Shown: positions 37,248 to 45,066 of the stretch, piece after piece
Numbering within the stretch: the stretch's first letter is position 1
Layout: each line of letters starts with the position of its first letter
Notes under the pieces: model-generated
What the model was told of the DNA's origin: nothing
The model's database searches: none
Seen by the model: the letters and a program-made list of their open reading frames with translations, nothing else
Assembly (NCBI RefSeq): GCF_008330225.1
Contig: NZ_CP042466.1
Span: 2,350,001 to 2,414,000 of the forward strand
From: Geobacter sp. FeAm09
GTDB lineage: Bacteria; Desulfobacterota; Desulfuromonadia; Geobacterales; Pseudopelobacteraceae
DNA length: 64,000 nucleotides
Direction of reading: 5' to 3'
Program-made: the position numbers and the translations under genes

Positions 37248-37758
37248 ACGGCAAGCGGCTACCTGAACGTTGCCCTTGCATACACACCATCCAGCCCCCC
37301 CCGCGGGCGGAAAAGAAATGTGCGCTGTAGTTGACGAAGCTGCTATTGGGCACATACCCCACCGGTACATCGCACTTGATCGTCAGGAACTCCCCCAACC
37401 CGTAACTGGATATGCTCGGATAACTGATGGTCAGTTTATGGGATGCGCTTGAGTACCTGACGCCGTTTTCATAATCCAGCGTCGAACCGGAAAATTGGCC
37501 GGACAGGTAGACAGCCGTGGAAAGCGGCACTTCCGGGTCACTGGCCGTTGTCTTGATGCTCGCCTCCTGCGGCAGGTATACCGTCAGATCAAAACCGGCA
37601 ATCTGGGCATTGGCGCTATAGGATGAGAAAACAAGCGTCGCTGTTTTCGTCGTGCTCCCGCCATCGCCGCTTCCCCCACTCCCGCCGCCACCACAGCCCG
37701 CCAGAAACATCATCTGAATACCGATCACGATGGAAGATATTATGTTGAGCGATTTCAC
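37081..37758 (-). pseudogene. Cohesin-like lipoprotein, frameshifted at a C8 tract
   Basis: Starts best at the GTG at 37758, with GGGAGG 5 nt upstream (an ATG at 37779 has none). The signal peptide ends in IQMMFLAGCGGGGSGG, a lipobox. Next is one cohesin-like beta-sandwich: AQIAGFDLTVYLPQEASI, SGQFSGSTLDYENG, SSYGLGEFLTIKCDVPVGY and FVNYSAHFFSARGGG. The frame then crosses a run of eight C (37295-37302, G on the coding strand) and continues 167 bp into the antisense of the Crp-family gene. One more G would give LDGVYARATFR and a stop at 37259-37261, just short of the crp stop. That is the expected end of a cohesin fold, so the present frame is broken or phase-switched. It lies downstream of a dockerin-like protein gene. 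Confidence 0.75.
37295..37302 (-). repeat. Homopolymer C8 (slippage site)
   Basis: Eight consecutive C on the plus strand inside the cohesin-like lipoprotein gene, at the exact point where the family-like sequence leaves frame. Confidence 0.8.
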
Positions 37759-37782
37759 GGTCCCTCCCGTAAAGTCCATAGA

Positions 37783-37815
37783 GAAGAGGGCGACTTTTGC
37801 AAAGCCGCCCTCTTC
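37783..37815 (-). terminator. Hairpin between the beta-helix gene and the lipoprotein gene
   Basis: GAAGAGGGCG (37783-37792) pairs with 37806-37815 around a 13-nt loop, 35 bp past the stop of the 1126-residue protein. There is no strong T-run, so it may be a leaky terminator or an RNA-stability stem that sets the ratio of the two products. Confidence 0.5.
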
Positions 37816-37850
37816 ATAACATCTGCCAATCTATTACATGCGTGTCTGAT

Positions 37851-40800
37851 TTACAAGATCGTCTTTCCAACTATCTTCGACATGATCACGATAACGTCTC
37901 CCGTGTTGATCGTACCATCCGGAACCGACTGGCCGTTGACCACGGGGGCGACATCCAGACTCGACAGTTGGGCTGACGTCGGGGTGACCTTGCCGCTGGC
38001 AATCCGCAGCGCCAGCAAGGCATCGCTGACCGTGTAGCTGGTGGTGGTCGTCGTCGCCAGGGTGATGGTTACGCTGCCGCTCCTGGCGGCCGAGACGTTG
38101 CCCGCGGCATCCTTGGCCCAGGCGTAGGCGGTCTTGCTGCCGGCGGCCGAGAAGGTGAACGAGGTCGGAACCGTGCTGCTCCACCCGGTGGCACTGGCCG
38201 ACGGGGCGGTGGCGCTCTCGGTTACCAGGTAGCCGGTCACGGCCACGTTATCGGTGGCGGCGAAGGAAGAGACGGCGACCGTCAGCGAGGTGGCAGTCGC
38301 CGGGATGCTGAAGGCCGAAACCGTCGGGGCGGTCGTATCCGCCAGGGTGATGGTTACGCTGCCGCTCTTGGCGGCCGAGACGTTGCCCGCGGCGTCCTTG
38401 GCCCAGGCGTAGGCGGTCTTGCTGCCGGCGGCCGAGAAGGTGAACGAGGCAGGGGCCTTGCTGCTCCACCCGGTGGCGCTGGCCGACGGGGCGGTGGCGC
38501 TCTCGGTCACCAGGTAGCCGGTCACGGCCACGTTGTCGGTGGCGGTGAAGGAAGAGACGGCGACCGTCAGCGAGGTGGCCGTCGCCGGGATACTGAAGGC
38601 CGAAACCGTCGGGGCGGTCGTGTCGGCCACGACGTTGTTCACTGTTACGGTTATGGTCGATGTGGCGGCGCTGTTGCCGGCGGCATCGTAGGCTTTTGCA
38701 TACAGGGAGTACGAGCCGTTCGCGTCTGCCGTCGTGTTCCAGCTGAAGCTGTAGGGCGAGCTGTTCACCGAAGCGCGCAAGGTACCGTTGACGTAGAAAT
38801 CGACTCTGCTGACGCCGACATTGTCGGAAGCAGTGGCGGTCACGGTGACGGTGCCACTGACCGTAGCATTGCTGGTGGGTGCCGTTAAAGCGGCAGTGGG
38901 AACGGTGGTGTCGGCGACCGCGTTGCTCACCGTTACGGCAACGCTTGTGGAGGTTCCCACATTGCCGGCCGCGTCATAGGCCTTGGCGGACAGCGTAGAG
39001 GAGCCGTTGCTTACGGAGGCGGTATTCCAGGTATAGCTGTAAGGTGAACTGGTCGTTGTCGTCAGGAGGGTGCCGTTTACATAGTATTCGACTTTGGCTA
39101 CGCCGACATTGTCGGACGTGTTTACCGTCACCGAGACATTACCGCTGACGGTGGCGCCGGCGGCAGGCGCCGTTATGGCAATCGCCGGAGCAGTCGTATC
39201 CGTTGTAGTGGTTCCCGTCCCCGATGCGGCCGAAATCGTAATCGACCCGCCGGTTCCCACAAGAGTATAGGTTCCGCTGCTGGTCACGGCATCCCACGAG
39301 CTTGCTGAGGTGTCAGGCGTTGTCGTGAACATATCCTGGCTCGTCGCCAGATTGTAAAGATCGTTGGTATGGGGCCGGTAGGTCACGGTTGTCGGCGTCG
39401 CCTTTCCCGTGGTGCCGCCGGCATTGTTCAATTCATAGTCATAAACATAGAGCGGAGCGGCGCCGGTGGCATCGGTGACCGTGGCGAGTTGCACGCCGAA
39501 ACTGGAAGTTGTGCCGGTATAAACGGTGGTGCGGATGTTGGGCAGCAGGTTGCTTCCGGTATCCTTGACCGTGCCAGACATCAGGCGGCCGAAGATGACG
39601 GCTTTGCCCCGGTATGCATTGCCGTTCGACAGGCTGTCGAAATTGAAGCCCAGATCGCTTTCCGCTGCGCCGTTCTGGTAGACGTTGGACAGGAGGAGGC
39701 CGGTGCTGATTTCGTAGTAGGTCCCATATCCGACGCCTATGGTGTGGTAGCGGCTGTAGCTGCCGGACTTGATGAACGTATTCCGGTACACCAGGGGGAA
39801 ACCGTCGGACGGGCCATAATCATCACCCAGCGCGAGGTTCAAAATGTTGCTTGTCACCGTGTTGCCATAAACGGCCAGGTTGGGATGAAAATCCGACCTG
39901 CGGGGTTGGCTGGGATCGGTGTAAAAATATCTGTTGTCGATGTTGGCGCAGATGGAGATGCCGATGGCCGAACCGGTTCCGTCGTTGTCCAAAGCGGTGA
40001 CCGTATTGTTGTAAATGCTGGCGCTATGCCCGCTCCACCTGAGCCCGAGCATTATCCCCTTGGCCATGGACCCCATGGTGACCGCCTGGCCGGTAGGCGA
40101 CCACGTGCCCTGAAAGTTGTAATTGCCGGTAGCGGTAATGGTATTGTCATGCACGGACAGATTGACAATGCCGGTGGTGCTGCGAATACCAACCGCCCAT
40201 ACGCCTGAATCCGACCACGTTGAAGCGCCCGGGTAAACGCCGCCGCTATATTCCACGCCGAGCCTTGTCACCTGGACATCGATAGTGTTGCCGTACACCT
40301 CGATATCGTGGTTGTAGCCATTGGGGTTGTTCACATCCTGGGGGACGTATGTTGCGTCAATCTCCGCGGGGTCGGTCACAAACCCTTTTGGCGTGGAGCT
40401 GCCGAGGGCGATCCCGACGGGCATCTCGCCTCTGCCGACGATAGTGTTATTGTAAATCTTGGAATTGGAGCTGATGCCGATGCCGACCGAATTGGTGCAT
40501 ATGCTGAGGATACTGATAGTGTTGCCGTAGACATTGCTCGTGTAACCGGCTTCGACACCCTTGTCACGCGTATTGATGATGGTGTTGTTTCTCACGGTCC
40601 CATACCATCCCCACAAATGGATGGCCGAGATGCCGGAATGACGGTCCGTCACCGTACCATAATTGTAGACATCCTCAACGGTGGAGTTTTCAACCGTCAC
40701 GTAATCGCCGCCCAGTTGGAAGCCCCCCACGTCCTGGCCGCCGTATTTTGCGTAAATGCCTGCTATTTGTGTTCTGTCAGCGCCTTTGTACTTGGTCGAT

Positions 40801-41231
40801 ATGGGGTTGTTGCCGAGCCCGTAGCTTCCCCCTGCCGACAGTGCCGTGCCCTGGATGATCTGGCCGTACGTGACGGCGATGTCATGGAGGTTGTACGCCG
40901 TCGTCTCGATGCCGTTGCCGGTGGACACCTGGTTGTAGGTGATCGTATGGCCATTCAGATTGATGACCACGTAGGGGGCCGTAATCTGGATTGCGGCACT
41001 GTCCGCGCTGATATCGCTGTCCAGGATGTATTCGGTATTGGCGGTGCCGGCGATATAGGGGGTGGTGAAATGCCCGCCGGTGATATGCACGGTATTGGTC
41101 ACGTACTGGCGGGCAGTTATGGTGGCGGTGTTGTTGCCGGTAGCGGCGAAGGATACGGAAACCAGCGAGAAGGCCAGAACAAGTGCCGGGAATAAAGAGT
41201 TGCGTACTTTCGAAACCAGTGTGTTGCTCAT
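37851..41231 (-). CDS. Secreted beta-helix / Ig-like / dockerin-like surface protein
   Basis: 1126 residues. A signal peptide (cut near SVSFAA, residue 29-30) leads to a right-handed parallel beta-helix at about 35-600, rich in N-N-T-I turn motifs (YGNTIDVQV, VRNNTIINT, IYNNTVTAL). Two Ig-like domains follow (650-845; each with DNVGVxxVxxYVNGTL). Two near-identical 95-residue repeats occupy 868-1058 (TDNVAVTGYLVTESATAPSA). The C-terminus (1064-1126) is dockerin-like: DALLALRIASGKVTP, then DGTINTGDVIVIMSKIVG. It should be exported and displayed, with adhesion or polysaccharide binding as the likely role; no catalytic residues were identified. Expression is controlled by a Crp site and two GEMM riboswitches. 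The first 600 residues are paralogous to the lipoprotein at 42997. Confidence 0.88.
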   Translation of the reverse strand: MSNTLVSKVRNSLFPALVLAFSLVSVSFAATGNNTATITARQYVTNTVHITGGHFTTPYIAGTANTEYILDSDISADSAAIQITAPYVVINLNGHTITYNQVSTGNGIETTAYNLHDIAVTYGQIIQGTALSAGGSYGLGNNPISTKYKGADRTQIAGIYAKYGGQDVGGFQLGGDYVTVENSTVEDVYNYGTVTDRHSGISAIHLWGWYGTVRNNTIINTRDKGVEAGYTSNVYGNTISILSICTNSVGIGISSNSKIYNNTIVGRGEMPVGIALGSSTPKGFVTDPAEIDATYVPQDVNNPNGYNHDIEVYGNTIDVQVTRLGVEYSGGVYPGASTWSDSGVWAVGIRSTTGIVNLSVHDNTITATGNYNFQGTWSPTGQAVTMGSMAKGIMLGLRWSGHSASIYNNTVTALDNDGTGSAIGISICANIDNRYFYTDPSQPRRSDFHPNLAVYGNTVTSNILNLALGDDYGPSDGFPLVYRNTFIKSGSYSRYHTIGVGYGTYYEISTGLLLSNVYQNGAAESDLGFNFDSLSNGNAYRGKAVIFGRLMSGTVKDTGSNLLPNIRTTVYTGTTSSFGVQLATVTDATGAAPLYVYDYELNNAGGTTGKATPTTVTYRPHTNDLYNLATSQDMFTTTPDTSASSWDAVTSSGTYTLVGTGGSITISAASGTGTTTTDTTAPAIAITAPAAGATVSGNVSVTVNTSDNVGVAKVEYYVNGTLLTTTTSSPYSYTWNTASVSNGSSTLSAKAYDAAGNVGTSTSVAVTVSNAVADTTVPTAALTAPTSNATVSGTVTVTATASDNVGVSRVDFYVNGTLRASVNSSPYSFSWNTTADANGSYSLYAKAYDAAGNSAATSTITVTVNNVVADTTAPTVSAFSIPATATSLTVAVSSFTATDNVAVTGYLVTESATAPSASATGWSSKAPASFTFSAAGSKTAYAWAKDAAGNVSAAKSGSVTITLADTTAPTVSAFSIPATATSLTVAVSSFAATDNVAVTGYLVTESATAPSASATGWSSTVPTSFTFSAAGSKTAYAWAKDAAGNVSAARSGSVTITLATTTTTSYTVSDALLALRIASGKVTPTSAQLSSLDVAPVVNGQSVPDGTINTGDVIVIMSKIVGKTIL
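38056..38625 (-). repeat. Two tandem 285-bp coding repeats
   Basis: Units 38056-38340 and 38341-38625 are nearly identical over 285 bp and encode two 95-residue domains of the beta-helix surface protein. The high DNA identity points to recent duplication or gene conversion. Confidence 0.85.
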
Positions 41232-41235
41232 TGCC

Positions 41236-41280
41236 CACCTCCCAGTGGCTTGCTAAAACAGGCCACCCCAATCGGAGGTG
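41236..41280 (-). promoter_or_regulatory. Stem that hides the ribosome binding site (expression platform)
   Basis: In the leader RNA CACCTCC (41280-41274) can pair with GGAGGTG (41242-41236), which is the Shine-Dalgarno lying 4 nt before the ATG at 41231. An internal stem GTGGC/GCCAC lies between. It directly follows the second aptamer and would let ligand binding control translation. Confidence 0.7.
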
Positions 41281-41290
41281 CGCACTGTTT

Positions 41291-41367
41291 CGTTGGCAGC
41301 CCGGCTATCCTTCATTCCCAAGGACCCGTGGCTTTGTGTCCCATGGTTACCCATGGTTTACCGTTTC
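41291..41367 (-). promoter_or_regulatory. Cyclic-di-GMP (GEMM-I) riboswitch aptamer 2
   Basis: The transcript has GGTAAACC, a GNRA-capped stem CCATGG-GTAA-CCATGG, GGGACACAAAGCCACGGGTC and the closing GGATAGCCGGGCTGCC. These match the GEMM-I core (GCAAACC, GNRA loop, GGGACGCAAAGCC, tetraloop receptor, GGTAGC-GGGTTACC). By hand alignment the position equal to G20 of Vc2 is G, which favours c-di-GMP over cGAMP. Confidence 0.88.
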
Positions 41368-41398
41368 TAAAACAGCTCTTTCTGCTTCCCTTCACTCC

Positions 41399-41434
41399 AA
41401 AAAAAAACAGGCCACCATTTCTGGTAGAGCCTGT
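41399..41434 (-). terminator. Intrinsic terminator between the two riboswitch aptamers
   Basis: ACAGGC (41434-41429) pairs with GCCTGT (41412-41407), with inner pairing CTACCA/TGGTG and a GAAA loop, followed by nine T's. It lies directly after aptamer 1 and is its likely expression platform. Confidence 0.88.
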
Positions 41435-41439
41435 TTTTT

Positions 41440-41516
41440 CGCCAACCCGGCCATCCTCATGCAGCAACAAGGACCCGTGGCTTTGTGTCCCCAGGTTACC
41501 CTGGGTTTACCTGTTC
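41440..41516 (-). promoter_or_regulatory. Cyclic-di-GMP (GEMM-I) riboswitch aptamer 1
   Basis: Same architecture as aptamer 2: GGTAAACC, stem CCCAGG-GTAA-CCTGGG, GGACACAAAGCCACGGGTCC and closing GATGGCCGGGTTGGCG. The stem base pairs differ between the two copies while the loops and joints are the same, which is covariation within the window and strong evidence for a conserved RNA. Confidence 0.88.
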
Positions 41517-41539
41517 GAAAACAGTCTAGCTATCTTTTG

Positions 41540-41587
41540 ATATAACCCTAGACCATTTGCGCCGGATGTGTTGTGATTTACGTCACA
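41540..41587 (-). promoter_or_regulatory. Perfect Crp palindrome with probable promoter
   Basis: TGTGATTTACGTCACA (41572-41587) is an exact TGTGA-N6-TCACA Crp site. About 30 bp downstream on the minus strand TTATAT (41540-41545) can serve as -10 with no good -35, as in activator-dependent promoters. The site centre would be at about -46. The transcript would enter aptamer 1 about 20 nt later. The whole region 41232-41605 is non-coding leader and promoter. Confidence 0.75.
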
Positions 41588-41605
41588 GGAAGTGACGATT
41601 CGGAT

Positions 41606-42961
41606 TCAGGAGAATGGATTTGGCAATTTGGAAATGCAGAAGCGATACTTTCCGGAACGCTCCGACTGAATGGAATCGACATACTCGATCTCGTACGCCA
41701 TGCGGCTTCCGAAACGCTCTGCCGCCAGCCTGTCGATGTCCGCAACGGTCCGTTCGGAGAAGAGAGCGCCCCTGACGATACGAAACACCAGGAAATCGAT
41801 TTTCTCCTGCACAATCTGCATCTGTTTGACGCCCGGCAGGTGCATGGCGAAATTTTCCGTGAGGGAGATGCCGGAGATGTAGTTGCCGTCAGGGGTGACG
41901 ACATAGTCGGCCACCCGGCCCTCCAACGACTCCATCACCGGGTAGGTACAGCCGCACGCGCATGTCGTCCCGTCGGACGGGATGCCGACATCGCCGACCT
42001 TGTAGCGGATGAACGGCATGCCGTAGTTGGTAAGATCGGTGACCACGATCGCCCCGGCTTCTCCCGGCTTCGCGGGCTTGCCGTCGCGTATGAACTCGAC
42101 GATCAGGGTATCGCCGTTCAGGTGCATGTTCCCTTCCGGGCACTCGCAGGCGATGAGGCTGACCTCCTCGCAGCCGTAGCGGTTGGTCACCCGGCAACCG
42201 AAGACCTTCTCTATGGTGGCGCGCTCGAAGTCGTGCAGTACCATGCAGGTGCTGATAATGCCGCGGGGGGTGATGGCGGGAAGCCCTTTCTGCTGGATAA
42301 ACCGTGCGAACAGAAAAAGCGAGTGGGCATGGCCGAAGAGAATGACCGGGGGCTTTCTCCGCAAAATGCGGTGATAGCGGAGCATCTCCCTTTCATCCAT
42401 TTTCAGCGTGTCGAGATATTCATAGCGCGTCAGCAGCACGTTCCGCAGGTACATGCGCCAGTTCGCCCGATTGTCCGGATTGCCCCAGATGGCGCCGACC
42501 CGCTCGCCCAGATCCCACCCGGCCCAACGGTCATAGGTGATGGTAACGGCCCGTTTCCATTGCGCGCTGTCCTCGTCGATGAAAAGATCGAGGGAAACCC
42601 CGGTGGAGCCGGATGTTTTGACCGGAATCAAGCGGTCAGGCGGAACAGTGCGGGCAACCATCCGCTCCTTGTTCGACCTGATGTCATCCTTGGTCAAGAG
42701 GGGAATCTGCGCGAATTGCTCCCAGGTCGCCGTTTCCGGCCGTTCCATGACAGAGGAAAGCCGTTCGCGGTAAAAATCCGTATGTGCGGCTGCATGGACG
42801 AGAAGCCTTCTCAACCGTTGCAACTGCTCGGCCTGTACCTCTTCCACGGGGCGTTGTTTGCTCCCCTCCAATGCCTTCAGATGCCTGAGATACGGAGTCC
42901 CCTCCTTGATTGCCCAGAGCGGAGCGATAACTTTTCTGACAAACAACCCGGACAAGCTCAT
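41606..42961 (-). CDS. CapK/PaaK-like adenylate-forming enzyme
   Basis: 451 residues. The adenylate loop is KTSGSTGVSLDL near residue 115, NRYGCEEVSLIACEC follows, and the C-terminal half has FIRYKVGDVG and SLEGRVADYVV. The cysteine-rich TTCACGCTYPV is often seen in this family. Relatives called CapK or exosortase-associated PaaK-like proteins occur in polysaccharide clusters and are thought to activate an acid for transfer to sugars. It is distinct from the PaaK at the left edge. GGAG lies 8 nt upstream of the ATG. It stands between two paralogous beta-helix genes. Confidence 0.88.
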   Translation of the reverse strand: MSLSGLFVRKVIAPLWAIKEGTPYLRHLKALEGSKQRPVEEVQAEQLQRLRRLLVHAAAHTDFYRERLSSVMERPETATWEQFAQIPLLTKDDIRSNKERMVARTVPPDRLIPVKTSGSTGVSLDLFIDEDSAQWKRAVTITYDRWAGWDLGERVGAIWGNPDNRANWRMYLRNVLLTRYEYLDTLKMDEREMLRYHRILRRKPPVILFGHAHSLFLFARFIQQKGLPAITPRGIISTCMVLHDFERATIEKVFGCRVTNRYGCEEVSLIACECPEGNMHLNGDTLIVEFIRDGKPAKPGEAGAIVVTDLTNYGMPFIRYKVGDVGIPSDGTTCACGCTYPVMESLEGRVADYVVTPDGNYISGISLTENFAMHLPGVKQMQIVQEKIDFLVFRIVRGALFSERTVADIDRLAAERFGSRMAYEIEYVDSIQSERSGKYRFCISKLPNPFS

Positions 42962-42996
42962 ATGAAAACTCCATTAATGACAAATTAATTACACGG

Positions 42997-45024
42997 CTAG
43001 TTCGCTATCGTCACCGATCCGCCCGCACCAGTCAAAACGAATGTCCCGCTGCTACTTACATGATCCCACGCGGCAGGCGAAGGATCAGCATTGGTCGTAA
43101 ACATGCTCCGCTTTGCCGCCGCATCGTAAAGGCTGACGGTATGGGGCCGGTATACCACTTTTACCGGCGCTGCCTTGCCACTGGTACCACCGGCATTATT
43201 CAGTTCATAGTCATACACGTAAAGGGGAGCGGCACCGGCAGAATCGCTGACCGATGTAAGCTGGACGCCAAAACTCGAAACAGCACCGGGATATACGGTT
43301 GTGCGGATATTGGGCAGCGGCCTGTTCCCGGCATCCTTAACCGTGCCTGCCATCAGGCGGCCGAAGATGATGGCCCTGCCCCTATAGGAGTTGCGGTCGG
43401 ACAGGGCATCGAAATTGAAGTTGAAATTGTTCTCCGCGGAGCCGTTCCGATAGCTGTTCGAAAGAAGAATCCCCGTGGCGTGATCGTAGCAGCCGTAGCC
43501 GGTACCGGATGTGACGTATGAGGCGAATTCGCCTGATTTGATGAAGGTATTCCGGTAAATCAGCGGAAAACCGTCGGCGGGGCCATACTCGTCGCACAGG
43601 GAAAGATTCATGCCGTTACTGGTGACCGTATTGCCATAGATTCTCAGGTCAGGGTGAAAATCGGGGCGCCGGGCAGCGCTGCGATCCGCATACCAGTACC
43701 GGTTGTCTATGTTGGCATCGACGGCTATTCCCACGGCATACCCCGTGCCGTCTTTATCGTTTGCCACAATCGTGTTGTTGCTGAAGGTGGCGCTGTGGTC
43801 ATTCCACCGAAGCCCCAGCATGAGGCCCCTGGCGCCGGCGCCCATTGTCACCGGCTCTCCGGTAGGCGACCATGTGCCGATAAAGTTCGCGTCACTATGA
43901 ACCGTAATGGTGTTGTCATGGGCGTTGAGATTGACTATGCCCGTCGTACTCCTTATGCCGACGGCATTGTCGCCCCGCACCCAGGTTGCCGGGCCAGGAT
44001 ATGCTCCGCCGGCATATTCGGTGCCCAGCCCCGTGACCCTGACATCGATGGTGTTGCCGTATATTTCCACATCGTGGACATAGCCATCCAGGTGCGCGGC
44101 ATCCATCGGCACATAGGTTGGATCGACCTCGGCAGGATCATTCGAGAAGCCCTTGGGCGTTGAGCTGCCGACTTCGATGCCTATCGGATGCTCGCCAACG
44201 CCTGTTATGGCGTTGTTTCTAATTGTGGAATTCGCTCCCACGCTTATACCGATGGAATTGGTACATATGCTCCTGATGCCAATAACATTGCCTTCAGCCA
44301 ACGTGCTGTAGTTCGAGGCTATGCCTTGTTGGCGTGTCGTGATGATGGTATTGTTTCTGATTGTGCTGAAACTTCCCCAGCATTTTATTGCGGCATTTCC
44401 CACATGGCGATCAATAACGGTCCCATAGCGGTACGTATCTTCGACGGTGCATTTTTCCACCGTCACATAGTCACCGCCCAAATGGAAACCGGCAACGTCT
44501 TTGCCGCCGTACTGCGCAGAGATGTCGGCGACCTGCAGCCTGGTCACGCCGCAGTACTTTGTCTGAATGGGGTTGTTGCCCAGTCCGTAGGCCGCACCGG
44601 AGGACTGTGCCCTCCCCTGAATTATCCGGCCATTGATTATCCCAACGTCGTGAAAATTATAATTGACGGTGCGTATGCCATCGCCCGGGGACACTTGGTT
44701 GTACCTGATGGTGTGCCCGTTCAGGTTGATGATGACATAGGAAGCGCCGATTACGATCGCGGTGCTGTCGGCGCTTATGTCAGCGTCCAGGATGTATTCG
44801 CAGTTTGGGGTGTTGGCAACATAGGGAGCGGTGAGGTGCCCGCCGGCAATATGCACCGTTCTGGTTACATATTGGCGGGCGGCAATCGTGGCTGCGTTGC
44901 TGCCGTAGGGGCTTGCACCGGCTCCGCCGTATCCCCCGCCACTGGCAAGTACCCCCTGCGAGGCCCTTCCGCCCGCGCACCCGCACATGCCTGCAAGCAG
45001 TGCCACAAGAATTATTTGCTTCAT
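42997..45024 (-). CDS. Beta-helix lipoprotein, paralogue of the riboswitch-controlled protein
   Basis: 675 residues from the ATG at 45024 (MKQIILVALLAGMCGCAGG), a lipoprotein signal with the acylated Cys near residue 16. The body is a right-handed beta-helix sharing long segments with the 1126-residue protein: SISADSTAIVI-like strands, INLNGHTIRYNQVSPGDGI, YGLGNNPIQTKY, VGIRSTTGIVNL, FIGTWSPTGEPVTMG, YVYDYELNNAGGT. It ends after the helix, without Ig, repeat or dockerin domains, so it is the membrane-anchored short form. It has no riboswitch and follows the flippase by 42 bp. A polysaccharide-binding or lyase/epimerase-like role is possible; no catalytic residues could be assigned. Confidence 0.87.
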   Translation of the reverse strand: MKQIILVALLAGMCGCAGGRASQGVLASGGGYGGAGASPYGSNAATIAARQYVTRTVHIAGGHLTAPYVANTPNCEYILDADISADSTAIVIGASYVIINLNGHTIRYNQVSPGDGIRTVNYNFHDVGIINGRIIQGRAQSSGAAYGLGNNPIQTKYCGVTRLQVADISAQYGGKDVAGFHLGGDYVTVEKCTVEDTYRYGTVIDRHVGNAAIKCWGSFSTIRNNTIITTRQQGIASNYSTLAEGNVIGIRSICTNSIGISVGANSTIRNNAITGVGEHPIGIEVGSSTPKGFSNDPAEVDPTYVPMDAAHLDGYVHDVEIYGNTIDVRVTGLGTEYAGGAYPGPATWVRGDNAVGIRSTTGIVNLNAHDNTITVHSDANFIGTWSPTGEPVTMGAGARGLMLGLRWNDHSATFSNNTIVANDKDGTGYAVGIAVDANIDNRYWYADRSAARRPDFHPDLRIYGNTVTSNGMNLSLCDEYGPADGFPLIYRNTFIKSGEFASYVTSGTGYGCYDHATGILLSNSYRNGSAENNFNFNFDALSDRNSYRGRAIIFGRLMAGTVKDAGNRPLPNIRTTVYPGAVSSFGVQLTSVSDSAGAAPLYVYDYELNNAGGTSGKAAPVKVVYRPHTVSLYDAAAKRSMFTTNADPSPAAWDHVSSSGTFVLTGAGGSVTIAN

Positions 45025-45066
45025 ACGGCCCCTTTCCCCGATGGCTATCGACCGCGTCACCTGCGG

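Noticed and set aside
37783-37815. Reading this hairpin as a GEMM or other aptamer because it contains GCAAAGCC
   Set aside because: The GCAAAGCC is only the loop of a simple 10-bp stem; the other core elements are missing.
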